From Enteropsectra breve (taxonomy: Eukaryota; Microsporidia), in assembly GCA_024243835.1 (NCBI GenBank), contig JALPMN010000642.1, positions 1 through 64,000 on the forward strand: a DNA stretch of 64,000 nt, read 5' to 3'. The notes below the pieces were generated by a model. The model was given only the letters and a program-made list of their open reading frames with translations. It was not told the origin of the DNA and searched no databases. How positions within the stretch are numbered: the stretch's first letter is position 1; every line of letters begins with the position of its first letter. Position numbers and translations under genes: made by a program. Of this stretch, positions 53,922 through 63,263 are shown piece by piece.

Positions 53922-54710
53922 TTACTCAAACTCTTCTTTCTCCTGTCCCTTGCGCTCCCCCTCTGTGTAAAACATCTTTGGCCTGAATCCCCGCTCCTCA
54001 CACATCACAATGCTGTTTCTGAATTTCCTCTTCAACTGCTCTATCCCCTGAATGCTCGCATATGCCAGCTCTGCTATCTTCTCACTGCAAAAGTTCTTCC
54101 AGCGCATCCCATTGATAACCGTGTAAAAACTCCTTACGTATTCAGGCCTTGTAAAGTTAATAAAGGCATATCCCACATTGCACCTGTTCCTGAAATCCAT
54201 TCTCAGATATATAAAGTCAAAGGCCCCGTAGTGTGTTTTGTTGATGAATGCCAGGAGCATCTCACTTGTATATTTGTTTGGGATATTTTTAATCATGCAC
54301 GTTGTTCTTCTATCACTATGCACTAGCAGGTTTATTTTGAAGTCATTTTTTGTTCTTCTAAAGAACACACTGGCCACGAATTCAACCCTGCTTTTTTCAG
54401 TCCCATTCATTTGTATTTTTTCCACATTAGATACTTGAGCAGCACAACAATTATCCTTATGTGTTGCAGGAAGAATATTCCCTCTACTGTTGTTGAAAAG
54501 TATCTTTTCGATCGAAATAAAGGAATTATTTTTGTATAAATAGTTGGGAAAATTAAAACTGCTACTGTTCTCGTAGGCCCTCGGCGGCTTTTCTGCAGGA
54601 ATACTGCTATCGATAAGTGCCCGGTATTCATCGTAGTTGAGATATTGGTCATCCTCCGCGAACACCTTCTCGGCTGCAGTGCTGTATCCATCGTAAATCA
54701 TGTTATACAT
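53922..54710 (-). CDS. Mei2-like RRM RNA-binding protein
   Basis: The 262-residue protein ends in a Mei2-type C-terminal RRM at about residues 134-245. RRTTCMIKNIPNKYTSEML matches the RTTVMIKNIPNKYT signature. FDFIYLRMDFRNRCNVGYAFINF matches DFLYLPIDFKNxCNVGYAFINF. AYASIQGIEQLKRKFRNS matches YARIQGxxxLxxxFxNS. Mei2 in fission yeast drives meiosis by binding RNA, and plant Mei2-likes act in development. Residues 1-130 are low in complexity and unconserved. No start signal is evident near the ATG. It converges on DCP1 with 89 bp between stops. Confidence 0.87.
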   Translation of the reverse strand: MYNMIYDGYSTAAEKVFAEDDQYLNYDEYRALIDSSIPAEKPPRAYENSSSFNFPNYLYKNNSFISIEKILFNNSRGNILPATHKDNCCAAQVSNVEKIQMNGTEKSRVEFVASVFFRRTKNDFKINLLVHSDRRTTCMIKNIPNKYTSEMLLAFINKTHYGAFDFIYLRMDFRNRCNVGYAFINFTRPEYVRSFYTVINGMRWKNFCSEKIAELAYASIQGIEQLKRKFRNSIVMCEERGFRPKMFYTEGERKGQEKEEFE

Positions 54711-55030
54711 AAATGCATAAATGGTATTATTTTAACTGCAACTTAGGTAAAATAACATTATTTTTTTAAACTTTTTCAACATATTATAATTCTTGAAAAA
54801 CTTTGAATTCATGCTTAGGTTTAAACTCGAGTATGAAGTATAAGTCTATTCGTAGTTATTTTTTCATCTGAATAAACTCTGTTTTAAAGACTAAAATGAA
54901 TATTCTAAGCCTAGAGTTTGATATGCTTCAAGTTTAATGATAGTTCCTTATTATATCGCATTCTTAAATTAGTTATATTTTAGAGGAAATTAAACAACAA
55001 TTATATGATTTATTTTCTAGCCCTGACATA
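54711..55030. other. Divergent spacer
   Basis: 320 bp, AT-rich; TAGCCCTGACATA directly precedes the SNARE ATG. Nothing else recognised. Confidence 0.45.
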
Positions 55031-55660
55031 ATGGCGGTTCTTTACACACAAATTATAGCCTCTACAACCAAAAAGATTCTCAGCGGAAGCTACTCAGCTG
55101 TAGGCTCAGCTATTGATGGAGACACACTGGTCCTCAAGGAGCTAAAAAGCACTGTTTCCAATGCATCGCCCTCATCCTCGAATATCTACGAGCACTGCTA
55201 CGGCAAGTCCAATCTGGTCATCTATGTTTATTCCAAGGACGGTCTCACAGCAGCAATGATATGCGACAAACCGACGAACAAGGCGGAACTAATCACCTTC
55301 ATGCATGAGGTAATGAACGAATATAAAAGAGATTTCAAAGATACGACATCGGCACACTACGAATTTGACGAGAATATTCGAAAAATAAGCGACGGCTTTA
55401 ACAGGCACAGTGGAATTAAAAAGGGAGCACGAGAGCTTGAAGAGGCACACGGCATTCTTGTTGAGAACTTAGACACACTGATAAACAGGGGAGAAAACAT
55501 AAATGTTCTTAAGAGCCTGGCGGACAAGGTCAATTTAGAAACGAGGGAAATATCGCGCAAAGTGAATGCGATAAAACGCAATGCACAGATGGACAAGTAC
55601 AAAATATACGTAATGATAGCACTGGTGCTGTTGTTTGTATTCTATCTGATATTCCGCTAA
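55031..55660 (+). CDS. Longin-domain R-SNARE (Sec22/VAMP7-like)
   Basis: The 209-residue protein has a longin-type N-terminus (MAVLYTQIIASTTKKIL, then KSNLVIYVYSKDGLTAAMICD), a SNARE helix at about 130-188 with the zero-layer Arg in VENLDTLINRGENINVL, and a C-terminal membrane anchor (IYVMIALVLLFVFYLIFR). The RGE motif is shared by Sec22 and VAMP7. The anchor excludes Ykt6, which is lipidated. It would act in ER-Golgi or endosomal fusion. TAGCCCTGACATA precedes the ATG. Confidence 0.85.
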   Translation: MAVLYTQIIASTTKKILSGSYSAVGSAIDGDTLVLKELKSTVSNASPSSSNIYEHCYGKSNLVIYVYSKDGLTAAMICDKPTNKAELITFMHEVMNEYKRDFKDTTSAHYEFDENIRKISDGFNRHSGIKKGARELEEAHGILVENLDTLINRGENINVLKSLADKVNLETREISRKVNAIKRNAQMDKYKIYVMIALVLLFVFYLIFR

Positions 55661-55860
55661 AAACATTAAACGATTTAGTTAGCAAAGGGTTTTCATTTTA
55701 TGTAGCTTTATTGGATAGGCATTCAAAAATAGCATTTGTAACAAAAATACGCCTTTTCATTATCTAACGCTAAATACTGAAAATATGGCCTTTTATAAAT
55801 AAATCTTGATGTAAAATTTAATTTCTTTATACAGATGAATACTGTTGCTTGCTACAACTT

Positions 55861-56253
55861 TTATTTGTGGTATCTGGCATGAAGCAGGAGCTTCTGGCGC
55901 TTGTCAAATTCTTTTTTGCACACATCACAGACAAAGATCTCGATTTCTTTTTTTGCATCTGCCTTTGGCTTGCCCTCGGTCACCCACATCTTCGTTTTCA
56001 GAATCTCTCCACTGCTTGTTTCAATTTCTACTATTTCTTCCCTGTATTTCCGTACTTCCATGTTTCTATATTTCATCGCAGCCTCGTGCTGCTCATTTAT
56101 CATTGCTGAACTGTCCATTACCTTTCTTTTCTCCGCACTTACGTTGTTTGCATTCTCCCCGTTGTTCATATCGTTTTTACTGCCGTGCTCATTTTTACCG
56201 ATCAGCTCATTGATGGAGCTCTCGTCCTTTACATCTGAGGGCTGTATGTCCAT
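55861..56253 (-). CDS. Single C2H2 zinc-finger protein, 130 residues
   Basis: The protein has a Lys/Glu-rich helical body and one C2H2 finger at its extreme C-terminus: FVCDVCKKEFDKRQKLLLHARYHK (C-x2-C-x12-H-x4-H spacing). The central YREEIVEIETSSGEILKTKMW is a charged helix. A single-finger nuclear factor of unknown target; ribosome-biogenesis and splicing factors also use such fingers. The start at 56253 abuts GAGCCC; an ATG at 56271 would add six residues. Confidence 0.65.
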   Translation of the reverse strand: MDIQPSDVKDESSINELIGKNEHGSKNDMNNGENANNVSAEKRKVMDSSAMINEQHEAAMKYRNMEVRKYREEIVEIETSSGEILKTKMWVTEGKPKADAKKEIEIFVCDVCKKEFDKRQKLLLHARYHK

Positions 56254-56739
56254 GGGCTCTTTTGTCTTCATTATTTTCAAACTTCTCAATTTACTCGACA
56301 AGTAAAGTACGAGTTCATTTATAAACACATGTTATATTCGTTTAAAGCTCTATTGTTGGATCTCATAGCCAAGAAAGAATAGTCTTAAAAGATAGCTTCA
56401 TAATCAACACTTGTTTAGGAAGCTATCTTTTAACTGTAGTTTACTATTGTAGTTTAAAATAGATAGCTGTTCTACATTAACAAGGCTCAAATTCAGTTTA
56501 GAAGACTGTTTTTCAACTAGGCAAGATATCACAAGCATCTTGTTGAATTTGCTTACTATTTTTTAAAACAACATAAAATACAATATAACTAATGAGTTAC
56601 AATAACCGGCAGAATGCATCATTTATATTTTGCTTCAGTATCCCTATTAAATATTTATAATTAGATAATAGCAACAAATAGTACTAGTTTAGGTATTCCA
56701 TCCTTTAGCAAATCTCGCATTTTAAATTTTCATGAAAAT
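56254..56739. other. Divergent spacer with a perfect 15-bp hairpin
   Basis: AT-rich spacer. The inverted repeat at 56385-56433 is listed separately. TGTAGTTTA occurs twice at 56435 and 56449. No coding frame seen. Confidence 0.55.
56385..56433. repeat. Perfect 15-bp inverted repeat
   Basis: TTAAAAGATAGCTTC at 56385-56399 and GAAGCTATCTTTTAA at 56419-56433 are exact reverse complements around a 19-nt loop. It is the longest perfect hairpin I found and is not close to either flanking start codon. Confidence 0.8.
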
Positions 56740-56758
56740 AAAAATTTTACCCTATAAG
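56740..56758 (+). promoter_or_regulatory. AAATTT + CCC start-proximal block of RPB2
   Basis: AAAAATTTTACCC followed by TATAAG and the ATG at 56759. The block lies inside a longer open frame that begins with an ATG at 56732, which is therefore an unlikely start. Confidence 0.6.
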
Positions 56759-59700
56759 ATGCAGACCAACAATATGGAATTTGAAACGCTTACAAACGAT
56801 GACCAGTGGGCCATAATATCCTCATTCTTCGAGCAGAAGGGTCTCGTCAGACAGCAACTCGATTCATTTGACCAGTTTGTTCGTGTGAAGATGCAGGAAG
56901 TCGTCGAAGAGAATTCCATGATAATTGTCCAGTCAACACCGACCGCGGGAGTCTCAAGCACACGCAAAATGTCCCTTAAGTTCGGACAGATCTACATTAC
57001 GAAGCCTCCAATTTACACAGAAAATGACGGGCGGACCATGGCTATATTCCCTAACGAAGCCCGAATCAGGGACATAACATACGCCTGCAATTTGTATATT
57101 GATGTTACGAAAATAGTAGAAAATGAGTTTGGAGAGAAAGACGAGCACAAATACTCGAGGGTTCCTCTTGGGCAGCTCCCGATCATGCTGCGTTCGTCCT
57201 GCTGTATTTTGCACGGATTGGCTGAAAATGATATTATTGAAGTTGGCGAGTGTCCCTACGATCAGGGCGGTTATTTTATCGTTACTGGCGGTGAAAAGGT
57301 GATTGTTGCACAGGAGCGAATGGCATCGAACACCGTTCATATCTTCAAGAAGGCACAGCCTGCCCCGTACACGCACTATGCAGAGATCAGATCAGTTCCT
57401 GAGAAATCATCAAGATCACCATCAGCATTCTCAATCAAGATATTAAAATCACCAAAAGTAATCAGGGCGAGTCTTCCGTTGCTCAAACAGGATATTCCTG
57501 TGATGATTATTTATCGCGCCCTTGGATTTTTGAGCGATCGAGAGATTCTTAAGCACATCATATCAGAAGAGAATAATATCAGCGATGATATTAAAAATGA
57601 TGATGACAGGATGCAGGAGTATCTGACGAACTCTATTGAGGAGGCAGCGGCCATTCAGGACCAAATAACGGCGCTGGATTTCATTGGTAAGCGTTGTGCA
57701 CCCGTTGGATCTCCGAAGGACCGCAGAGTGCTTTTTGCACGAAATCTTCTAGGACGGGAGTTTCTTCCACATGTCGGAACCCATGAATTCTGTGAAACCA
57801 AAAAGGCGTATTTTCTGGGCTACATCATCAACAAAACCCTTGATGTTGCACTCGGGAAGAGGGAAATTGCTGACAGAGACCACTATGGAAAGAAGAGAAT
57901 TGATTTGAGTGGCTCATTGCTCACATCTCTTTTTAAAACGCTATTCAGAAAGATGTGTGCAGAGACTGCCAAACACATGCAAAAATGTATTGAAAATGGA
58001 AGAGATTTTAATATCGCGCTCGGGCTTAAGAGCACAACACTGACGCAGGGCTTCAAATACGCACTGGCGACAGGGAACTGGGGTGACCAGACTAAGGCCA
58101 TGCAGGTGCGTGCTGGAGTATCGCAGGTTCTCAACAGGTACAACTATCTGGCGATGCTGAGTCATTTGCGTCGTGTCAACACGCCTATTGAAAAGGAGGG
58201 AAAACTTGCAAAGCCCCGTCAGCTGCACTCCTCGCACTGGGGAATGATCTGCCCGGCTGAGACTCCTGAAGGCCACTCCTGTGGTCTTGTGAAGAATCTC
58301 TCTCTCATGGCTTATATTTCCGTTGGAAAGCCCTCTGCCCCGATTGTTGAGATTCTCGAGGAGTGCGGTGTTGAGCGCCTGGAAGAAATACGTGGCTCTT
58401 CCGGCACCAAGGTTTTTGTGAACGGTGCCTGGATTGGTCTCCACACTGATCCATCGATGCTGATTTCCATTTTAAAGTCTCTGCGCCGCACTGGGCAGAT
58501 TGATGTTGAAAACTCTATTATTTTTGATGTAAAGGAAAATGAAATCAGAATTCACACCGATGCAGGCAGGCCATGCCGCCCGCTATTTATCGTTGAGAAA
58601 AACCGTCTGCTCGTAACACGCGCGGACATCCAGCAGCTCAAGAGCCTCTCTAAAACATGGGACGATTTGGTTTCTGAAGGGAAAATCGAGTTTTTGGATG
58701 TTGAGGAAGAGGAGGTTTCGCTTGTTGCGATGTCGCCTGTGGATCTGCAGACAAACACCAGTGAAAGAGTCATCAAGCACTACACGCACTGTGAGATCCA
58801 TCCTTGCACGATTCTTGGAACAACGGCGAGTGCAATTCCATTTTCAACCCACAATCCCAGCCCCAGAAACACCTATCAGAGCGCGATGAGCAAGCAGGCG
58901 ATGGGAGTCTTTGCCACTAATTTCAGATACCGCATGGACACGCTCTCCAACATACTTTTCTATCCGCAGAAGCCCCTTGTAACAACGCGCCCAATGGAGT
59001 ATCTGCGTTTCAAGGAACTGCCCGCCGGACAGAATGCGATTGTGGCCATCGCGTGCTACTCTGGATACAACCAGGAGGACTCGGTGGTGATGAACCAGTC
59101 GGCCATCGAGCGGGGCCTTTTCCGCAGCTTTCTGTACCGCACCTATGCGGATCAGGAGAATATGGCACGGCCTGGAATTAACGAAGAGTTTGGAAAGCCT
59201 GAGCGTGGGAAGGTCTTTAAGATGAAGAACTGCAACTACGCAAAGCTTGATGATGATGGGCTCGTGTCACCAGGCACCTCTGTGACTGGAGATGACATTC
59301 TTGTTGGGAAAATAACGCCTGTTCTGGATATGGAGAAGAGCACCCGCGAGAATCCGTATTTTATCAACAAGGACAGTTCCACCGCGATGAGACGCACTGA
59401 GAGTGGGGTGGTTGATTCGGTTGTTGTTACAACCAAAGACGGCTACAAATTTGCAAAGATCAAGGTGCGCTCAACAAGAATTCCGCAGATCGGAGATAAA
59501 TTTGCATCGCGTCATGCACAGAAAGGAACCGTTGGAATAACCTTAAAACAGGAGGACATGCCCTTCACTGCGGAGGGAATAATTCCTGACATCATCATTA
59601 ACCCGCACTGCATCCCTTCGAGAATGACCATTGGGCATCTGATTGAGTGTCTGCTGGGAAAAGTTTCAGCACTGACGGGAGACGAGGGTGATGCCACACC

Positions 59701-60217
59701 GTTCAATGAAGTGACGGTCGATCAGATCAGCGAGAAGCTCAGGGCGTGCAACTTCCAGAGCAGAGGCCTGGAGGTGATGCACTGCGGACTAACGGGCAGG
59801 AAACTCAAGGCCCAGATTTTCATAGGACCAACGTACTACCAGCGGCTGAGGCACATGGTTGATGACAAAATACACGCGAGAGCACGCGGTGCCCTGCAGA
59901 TTATGACGAGGCAGCCGGTGGAGGGAAGAGCGAGAGACGGAGGTCTGCGTTTCGGAGAGATGGAAAGGGACTGCATCATTTCGCATGGCTCAGCTGCGTT
60001 CCTGAAGGAGCGGCTGATGGATGTTTCTGACTCACAGAGCTACTACGTCTGTGAAAAGTGCGGGCTAATTGCCATAAGCGGAAAGGGCATTTTGGAGTGC
60101 CGTGGATGTGCCAACACTTCTGAGATTGGAATGATAAAAATACCCTATGCCTTCAAGCTGCTTCTTCAGGAGCTTATGGCTATGAACATTGCGCCGCGAA
60201 TGAAGCTAGAGGAGTAA
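56759..60217 (+). CDS. RPB2: RNA polymerase II second-largest subunit RPB2
   Basis: The 1,152-residue protein is a full-length RPB2. DDQWAIISSFFEQKGLVRQQLDSFDQFV is the protrusion start. The fork and hybrid-binding blocks include HWGMICPAETPEGHSCGLVKNL and YSGYNQEDSVVMNQ. The wall and anchor region carries IPQIGDKFASRHAQKGT and GRARDGGLRFGEMERDC. The C-terminal zinc site is YVCEKCGL...LECRGCA with four Cys. It distinguishes itself from RPA2 and RPC2 by length and by the Pol II-type VRQQLDSFDQF start. The GC content of this gene is above its surroundings, as is usual for highly expressed conserved genes. Confidence 0.98.
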   Translation: MQTNNMEFETLTNDDQWAIISSFFEQKGLVRQQLDSFDQFVRVKMQEVVEENSMIIVQSTPTAGVSSTRKMSLKFGQIYITKPPIYTENDGRTMAIFPNEARIRDITYACNLYIDVTKIVENEFGEKDEHKYSRVPLGQLPIMLRSSCCILHGLAENDIIEVGECPYDQGGYFIVTGGEKVIVAQERMASNTVHIFKKAQPAPYTHYAEIRSVPEKSSRSPSAFSIKILKSPKVIRASLPLLKQDIPVMIIYRALGFLSDREILKHIISEENNISDDIKNDDDRMQEYLTNSIEEAAAIQDQITALDFIGKRCAPVGSPKDRRVLFARNLLGREFLPHVGTHEFCETKKAYFLGYIINKTLDVALGKREIADRDHYGKKRIDLSGSLLTSLFKTLFRKMCAETAKHMQKCIENGRDFNIALGLKSTTLTQGFKYALATGNWGDQTKAMQVRAGVSQVLNRYNYLAMLSHLRRVNTPIEKEGKLAKPRQLHSSHWGMICPAETPEGHSCGLVKNLSLMAYISVGKPSAPIVEILEECGVERLEEIRGSSGTKVFVNGAWIGLHTDPSMLISILKSLRRTGQIDVENSIIFDVKENEIRIHTDAGRPCRPLFIVEKNRLLVTRADIQQLKSLSKTWDDLVSEGKIEFLDVEEEEVSLVAMSPVDLQTNTSERVIKHYTHCEIHPCTILGTTASAIPFSTHNPSPRNTYQSAMSKQAMGVFATNFRYRMDTLSNILFYPQKPLVTTRPMEYLRFKELPAGQNAIVAIACYSGYNQEDSVVMNQSAIERGLFRSFLYRTYADQENMARPGINEEFGKPERGKVFKMKNCNYAKLDDDGLVSPGTSVTGDDILVGKITPVLDMEKSTRENPYFINKDSSTAMRRTESGVVDSVVVTTKDGYKFAKIKVRSTRIPQIGDKFASRHAQKGTVGITLKQEDMPFTAEGIIPDIIINPHCIPSRMTIGHLIECLLGKVSALTGDEGDATPFNEVTVDQISEKLRACNFQSRGLEVMHCGLTGRKLKAQIFIGPTYYQRLRHMVDDKIHARARGALQIMTRQPVEGRARDGGLRFGEMERDCIISHGSAAFLKERLMDVSDSQSYYVCEKCGLIAISGKGILECRGCANTSEIGMIKIPYAFKLLLQELMAMNIAPRMKLEE

Positions 60218-60546
60218 ATAAAACTAATTTTAATATTATAATTACATTATACAGGTGTTTAAGTATATTTATTCAGTTATAGAATGAATTTATTCTATAA
60301 GTGAATATGTTTATTCTATTATTTTTCTTTATTTAGTGGTCTTTAAAGTATTTATTCGTCAGGAACAGTAGAGATTCTTGATTATCTTTCATATACATAA
60401 AAATACCTGTCAATTGCTTCTATTTATATGATAGAATTTAAAAGTAGTTAAGCATTTCTGTTTAGTCTTAAAGGCACATCCTGTAAAGAAATGATTATTA
60501 AAAATAAGAGATAATTAAAAATAAACCTGTCTTTTATTATTAATTT
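60218..60546. other. Convergent spacer with a 9-bp hairpin
   Basis: TTATAGAAT at 60277-60285 pairs perfectly with ATTCTATAA at 60292-60300 around a 6-nt loop, 60 bp after the RPB2 stop. The rest is AT-rich without features. Confidence 0.55.
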
Positions 60547-61845
60547 TTATATCAGCTGTGTAGATCCAAACTCTGCATTCCACTTCACATATCCATCCAG
60601 GTCATTCAAAGAGACACTCTTCTTTATGGTGCATGTTGCCTTCACAAAATCCTTAACGGTAATTGGCCTTGCATCCTCAGCCCTGAAGTTGTTTATATCG
60701 CTGATTTCTCTCAGAGGCTCCAGGGATGCCTCTCTGCAGAGATGGTAAATATCCGAGGCCGAATATCCAGCGGTAATTTCACTTATCTCATCGAGCTCAG
60801 TATCAAAGATGTTATTTTTGTAGTCTTCTTGAATCAGCTGAGAAACAAGCTTCTTGCGGCTCAGAGCCTCGGGAAGCGGGACATAAATGCGCTTAGCAAG
60901 TCTTCTGCGAACAGCCTCATCAATCTCGTGCGGGCGGTTAGTGGCCCCGATTATCAGAATCCGGTCCTGATCACCCACCGCTGCCCCGTCAAACTGCACC
61001 AAAAACTCAGTCTTTATTTTGCGTGAGCCCTCGTTCTCCTGGTCTGTGCGCTGGCTGAGAAGCGAGTCAATTTCATCAATGAAAATAACTGAAGGCGACA
61101 TTTTGCGGGCGAGATAAAAAAGCGCACGCACCATCTTCTCGCCCTCGCCAACCCACTTGGATGTCAGGGAACTGGCGCTTATTGAAAAGAATGTCGCACT
61201 GCACTGGCTGGCAATGCACTTTCCAATCATTGTTTTTCCAGTGCCGGGCGGGCCAAAAAGAAGCAGCCCCTTTGGCGGCTCACGGAGCTTTGTGAAAATA
61301 TCAGGCCTGAGCATCGGCCAAATTACAATCTCATTTATCGCCTTCTTTACATCCTCAAGGCCAACAATCTTGTCCCAAGTCACGTCATTCCTGCTATCCA
61401 GAATTTCATTTCTTATTCTGTCCAGAAGATACTCATCCACATTGCACTCATTCTTTTCTCCTGGCTTTTCTCCTGGCCTGTCACCAGATTTATCGTCTGT
61501 CCTTCCAGGGATCTTGCCAGACGCGGTTGTAAATCCGCCATATGCCGTGGGCTGCTTTTTCTCTTCATCAGCGGATCCCCTGAAGAATCCGCCTTTTACT
61601 GCTGGATACTTTTTAAGCAGCAGCTCAATTTCATTCAGATCCTGTTGCTGTGGCACTGCTGCGATATCTGCGATGAATGGGAGCAGCTCGCTGTCATTCG
61701 CTATTTCATTCAGGGATATCTGCTGGACACTCTTCATTCTATCCTCTATGCTCTTTGTTACCAGTTCCACGGGTATCATGCTCAGAAAGTCTGGAATATC
61801 GTATTCATCAAGAGTTTCGCGCACTTTATTGAAACTCTCACTCAT
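60547..61845 (-). CDS. Fidgetin-like AAA ATPase (FIGNL1 type)
   Basis: The 432-residue AAA ATPase belongs to the katanin/spastin/fidgetin/Vps4 group. Walker A GPPGTGKT is at 198-205 and Walker B VIFIDEID at 253-260. [54 protein letters not shown] and the C-terminal [18 protein letters not shown] match FIGNL1 over Vps4 or spastin. There is no N-terminal MIT-like helical bundle typical of Vps4. GGFTTASG at about 103-110 contains an FxxA element like the RAD51-binding motif of FIGNL1. The role by homology is removal of RAD51 in recombination or microtubule severing. GACCATC precedes the ATG. Confidence 0.85.
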   Translation of the reverse strand: MSESFNKVRETLDEYDIPDFLSMIPVELVTKSIEDRMKSVQQISLNEIANDSELLPFIADIAAVPQQQDLNEIELLLKKYPAVKGGFFRGSADEEKKQPTAYGGFTTASGKIPGRTDDKSGDRPGEKPGEKNECNVDEYLLDRIRNEILDSRNDVTWDKIVGLEDVKKAINEIVIWPMLRPDIFTKLREPPKGLLLFGPPGTGKTMIGKCIASQCSATFFSISASSLTSKWVGEGEKMVRALFYLARKMSPSVIFIDEIDSLLSQRTDQENEGSRKIKTEFLVQFDGAAVGDQDRILIIGATNRPHEIDEAVRRRLAKRIYVPLPEALSRKKLVSQLIQEDYKNNIFDTELDEISEITAGYSASDIYHLCREASLEPLREISDINNFRAEDARPITVKDFVKATCTIKKSVSLNDLDGYVKWNAEFGSTQLI

Positions 61846-62516
61846 GATGGTCTCTAAAATATTTATGCAGAATTATTTTTTAAAGGAACAATCTTCTATC
61901 TTGGAGGGAGCAATTCATGTCTAATGGTGCCTTTACACTCGTTCATTTATCGTTTTTTTATGGCATTTCAGCAGTATTTACGTATTAGGTCCATTATTTG
62001 TGTAAAATAAACAAGGCCAGATATTAATTATTTTTCCAGTGGTAATAAGTACAATGGATATTATGCAATATAATGTAAGATTTATTTTGCTTTAAAAATA
62101 TCATATTGTGAAAGTTTTATTTGATAGACTTATAAGGAAGTATTTATTTTATGGGTAATAAACCTCAGTACGGGGATAAAAAACTTTAAAGCTTAAGTTT
62201 TCTTGTTATTAATTTAATCAGGTACTTTAACGTTCATTGATGCTTCATGATTTAAGGAATACAGCGGTGCATTCTTGTAATAGTGATTGGTAGTTAAGAA
62301 CAATTCAATATCCCATTTTAATTGGGTTCTTTGTTCATTTTAGGGAAATAATTGAATGTTCAGATTAACCAATAATTATTGCCTTTATTTTACTGGTCTT
62401 CCAAATATTGACACAAATTAAAATTAAAATAGATCATTTTTAATTTGTCAGGGGAAGTGGAAAGGTAATTGGTGCGATTAATTTCAGATATAAAAAAGAA
62501 AAAAAGGTTTGAATCT
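61846..62516. other. Divergent AT-rich spacer
   Basis: 671 bp; nothing recognised beyond the weak start signal of the left-hand gene. Confidence 0.45.
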
Positions 62517-63263
62517 ATGTCTGATATTGAGAAGAGCAATGCTTCAAATACCAAGTTAGAGAAGAAAGGAAACTCTAACAAGATACTCTACTTCGCTGCC
62601 GGTGCCTTAGGGTTCGGCGTACTGTGTTTGATGCTTCTCTGGACAGAGGTGTTGGCAGATTCATCTGTGAAACTAGTTCTGTGGGACAAATGGGTATTCC
62701 TTCTATATATCTTCTTGGCAGGGCCATTTGTGGCAGCATTCCTTAAAAAGAAGTCAATTGCAAATATTGTTGCCTATGGATCACTGGGCATTGTGCTTAC
62801 CGTTAGCTTCATTGTCTTCTATTTCAGAAACAAGGCCTACAGAGTCTATATTACAGATGAATTAGATGCAGCAGATGTTACATATTTAGTCGGGAAAATA
62901 AGCCCTTCCGGTGTGCTTGTATTTATAGGCCTTGATCAGAGCAATGATGATTCAATTAAGACCCAGATGAATTCGAAGAAAATTAACCAACTGGACCTAG
63001 ATGAAATGAAAAAATCGCTAGAAAAAGGAGCAGGCAAAGAGAATGTTGAAGAAATTAAAAAAGACAATTCATTAGGGGTAGATAAGTATATAGAACAACA
63101 AGTCAAAATACGCTTCTCTGGAAAAGAATATCAAGGCTTTGTGCTAGAGAAAGCCCCCTCTGAAGCAGCACTTGATGCCCTCAAGAAAAAATATAGTTTC
63201 CTTACTCCACCAAAAAAAGAACAATCCGGCAAAAAAGACAACGAGGAGGTAACTAAGATGTGA
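62517..63263 (+). CDS. Orphan membrane protein with three TM segments
   Basis: The 248-residue protein begins with a polar stretch, then three hydrophobic segments at about 22-42, 53-75 and 80-102 (ILYFAAGALGFGVLCLMLLW, WVFLLYIFLAGPFVAAF, VAYGSLGIVLTVSFIVFYF). A cytosol- or lumen-facing domain of ~145 residues with a mixed alpha-beta look (VYITDELDAADVTYLVGKI; VKIRFSGKEYQGFVLEK) and a Lys-rich tail follow. No family recognised. The ATG at 62517 is the first in the frame. Confidence 0.65.
   Translation: MSDIEKSNASNTKLEKKGNSNKILYFAAGALGFGVLCLMLLWTEVLADSSVKLVLWDKWVFLLYIFLAGPFVAAFLKKKSIANIVAYGSLGIVLTVSFIVFYFRNKAYRVYITDELDAADVTYLVGKISPSGVLVFIGLDQSNDDSIKTQMNSKKINQLDLDEMKKSLEKGAGKENVEEIKKDNSLGVDKYIEQQVKIRFSGKEYQGFVLEKAPSEAALDALKKKYSFLTPPKKEQSGKKDNEEVTKM

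Noticed and set aside
55031..55660. Identification of the longin SNARE as Ykt6.
   Set aside because: It has a C-terminal membrane anchor and no CAAX-type Cys.
60547..61845. Identification of the AAA ATPase as Vps4.
   Set aside because: There is no MIT domain or Vps4 beta-domain insert, and the C-terminal and pre-AAA motifs match fidgetin-like proteins.
61157..61924. A 255-codon plus-strand frame.
   Set aside because: Antisense to the fidgetin-like ATPase, does not begin with ATG, and has no recognisable domain.
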